From the NCBI GenBank assembly GCA_901457705.2, contig LR590083.2, forward strand, positions 248,001-312,000: a DNA stretch of 64,000 nt. The letters run 5' to 3'. The translations under genes were made by a program, and so were the position numbers. The notes beneath the pieces are model-generated. The model did not search any database and was not told the origin of the DNA. It saw nothing but the letters and a program-made list of their open reading frames with translations. The stretch comes from Beijerinckiaceae bacterium RH AL1. GTDB lineage: Bacteria; Pseudomonadota; Alphaproteobacteria; Rhizobiales; Beijerinckiaceae. Below, piece by piece: positions 62,654 through 64,000 of the stretch. Numbering within the stretch: the stretch's first letter is position 1; the number at the start of each line of letters is the position of its first letter.

Positions 62654-63103
62654 CTAGCCGACTTTGATCAGCACGACGCCGGCGACCAGAGCAAAGGCGC
62701 CGAGCACGCGCACCAGGCTCACCGAGTGCCGTGGCACGCCGAAAAGACCGAACTGGTCGAACGTCAACGAAGCAGCCATCTGGCCGACGACCACAAGCGC
62801 GAGCACGAGGGCCACCCCCAAGCGCGGCAAGGCGAACAGGGACAGGATGATGTAAACGCCGCCGAGCACGCCGCCGGTCCACTGGATCGCCGTCACCTGA
62901 CGCAAAGAGGCGGCAGCAGGCACGGCCGCCCGCGTCACCAGCAGCGTCGCCACCATGAACGCCGTGCCGCCGAGGTAGCTGACTAGGCCGGCCCACCAGA
63001 TAGAGCCGATCGCATGGCGCAGGCCGCCATTGAATACCTGTTGAGTGGCAATGGCGACGCCTGCCAGCGCCGCCAGGACGATCGCCAGAGCTGTTGGCGA
63101 CAC
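62654..63103 (-). CDS. DMT-family (DUF606/YdcZ) membrane protein
   Basis: 149 residues with five hydrophobic segments starting right at the N-terminus (ALAIVLAALAGVAIATQQVFNGGLRHAIG). The FNGGL and SLTFDQFGLFGVP motifs match DUF606 (YdcZ), small transporters of the drug/metabolite superfamily. GTG 63103 directly abuts the arsH stop, so it is the third gene of the arsenic operon. Confidence 0.85.
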   Translation of the reverse strand: MSPTALAIVLAALAGVAIATQQVFNGGLRHAIGSIWWAGLVSYLGGTAFMVATLLVTRAAVPAAASLRQVTAIQWTGGVLGGVYIILSLFALPRLGVALVLALVVVGQMAASLTFDQFGLFGVPRHSVSLVRVLGAFALVAGVVLIKVG

Positions 63104-63811
63104 CTAGATCGCCCGCAGGTTCACGCGGGCGCTAAGCTGTTCAGCGGTTTCCTTGCGCTCGCTATAACGGTTGGTGAGATACGGGCTCGCGCCTCGGGTC
63201 AGCAGCGTGAACTTCACCAGCTCCTCCATCACATCAACAACCCGATCATAGTAGGGCGACGGCTTCATGCGATCGTTGTCGTCGAATTCCTGAAACGCCT
63301 TGGCGACAGACGATTGGTTGGGGATCGTGATCATCCGCATCCAGCGGCCGAGGATGCGGAGCTGGCTAACGGCGTTGAAAGACTGCGAGCCGCCGCTGAC
63401 CTGCATCACCGCTAGAGTGCGGCCCTGAGAGGGACGCACGGAGCCCAGCGCCAGCGGTATCCAGTCGATCTGCGTCTTGAACACGCCGGTCATGGCGCCG
63501 TGGCGCTCCGGACTGGTCCAGACTTGGCCTTCCGACCAAACGAACAGGTCGCGCAGCTCCCGCACCTTCGGATGATCGACGGCCGCGGCGTCCGCCAGCG
63601 GCACGCCGGCCGGATCGAAGATCCGCGTTTCGGCGCCGAAGGCGTCGAGCAGCCGCGCCGCCTCGTAGGTGAGTAGGCGGCTGAACGATCGCTGGCGCAG
63701 CGAACCGTAGAGGAGCAGGATGCGCGGCCTGTGCGTCAAAGCCGGCACGTAGAGCGCCGCCTGGTCGATCGGCTCGAAAGCTTTGGGATCGAGGTTCGGC
63801 AGATCAGGCAT
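63104..63811 (-). CDS. arsH: Arsenical resistance protein ArsH
   Basis: 235 residues from ATG 63811. NADPH-dependent FMN reductase family: [94 protein letters not shown] (flavin-binding loop). ArsH oxidises organic trivalent arsenicals. It overlaps the end of acr3 by 8 bp. Confidence 0.93.
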   Translation of the reverse strand: MPDLPNLDPKAFEPIDQAALYVPALTHRPRILLLYGSLRQRSFSRLLTYEAARLLDAFGAETRIFDPAGVPLADAAAVDHPKVRELRDLFVWSEGQVWTSPERHGAMTGVFKTQIDWIPLALGSVRPSQGRTLAVMQVSGGSQSFNAVSQLRILGRWMRMITIPNQSSVAKAFQEFDDNDRMKPSPYYDRVVDVMEELVKFTLLTRGASPYLTNRYSERKETAEQLSARVNLRAI

Positions 63812-64000
63812 TACGCTGCCTTGCCACCGCCGGCCGTTGGCCGCGCTCGTACCAGCCTTTGCTGCGGTTGACGATCGCAACCACGGTCAGCATTACCGGC
63901 ACCTCGACCAGCACGCCGACGACGGTTGCCAGCGCCGCGCCGGAATTGAAGCCGAACAGGCTGATCGCGGCGGCCACCGCCAGCTCGAAGAAGTTGCTGG
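63804..64000 (-). CDS. acr3: Arsenite efflux pump Acr3, C-terminal part
   Basis: The gene leaves through the right edge; about 65 codons remain. The visible end [20 protein letters not shown], then [19 protein letters not shown] and [10 protein letters not shown], is the last two membrane segments of an ACR3-type arsenite permease, with the conserved Glu in VEVPVM. It is the upstream member of acr3-arsH-DUF606. Confidence 0.9.
   Translation of the reverse strand, partial: SNFFELAVAAAISLFGFNSGAALATVVGVLVEVPVMLTVVAIVNRSKGWYERGQRPAVARQRNA

Overview
The window looks like a chromosome segment of a GC-rich alphaproteobacterium, probably Hyphomicrobiales (Rhizobiales). The grounds are gene content (DUF4164-zapA pair, gap-pgk order, DUF930, DUF4168 and DUF3309 proteins, cytochrome b561) and codon use. 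I cannot name the genus.

1-10.4 kb is ordinary, intact core DNA: the 3' end of mutS, a polysaccharide deacetylase coupled to cytochrome b561, a small secreted protein, an acyl-carrier-protein/adenylating-enzyme pair, a periplasmic glucan biosynthesis protein, pgk and gap, and DUF4164-zapA, ending in tRNA-Leu(CAG).

10.44-55.0 kb is an integrative island. It is bounded by an exact 28-bp repeat of the tRNA-Leu 3' end (10441-10468 and 54971-54998) and opens with a tyrosine integrase 79 bp inside the left repeat. Its layout is: integrase, unknown genes, a Lon-like AAA+ ATPase and a partner of unknown family (10.5-17.1 kb); nested IS21/ISL3 elements (17.1-20.5 kb); broken genes, a CheB-CheR fusion, a MerR regulator, a type-II NADH-dehydrogenase-like protein, a NUDIX hydrolase and a phosphate-uptake block (20.6-31.4 kb); an IS91-like element with its own tyrosine recombinase (31.6-33.9 kb); a Tn7-like transposition module (TnsA fragment, TnsB C-terminus, TnsC, TniQ and an unknown fourth gene) split by an IS21 element (34.2-41.9 kb); a lower-GC cell-surface glycan block (42.4-50.2 kb); decaying genes, a second identical ISL3 copy and a lone Cas6-like gene against the right repeat (50.2-55.0 kb).

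55.0 kb onward is a second element in tandem. A related integrase starts 80 bp after the right repeat, followed by a paralogue of the first island's unknown partner protein, another AAA+ ATPase and a further unknown gene. Its far end is not recognisable. The window closes with a LigD-type ATP-dependent DNA ligase, three overlapping small genes and an arsenic operon (acr3-arsH-DUF606).

The most interesting points are: the integrase + AAA+ ATPase + partner module present in both tandem islands, with a decayed third partner copy; the Tn7-like module with an extra co-transcribed gene and an orphan Cas6-like gene in the same island; ISL3 elements occupying the interior of IS21 terminal repeats; and the fact that every frameshift I could phase is a single-base deletion lying inside the island.
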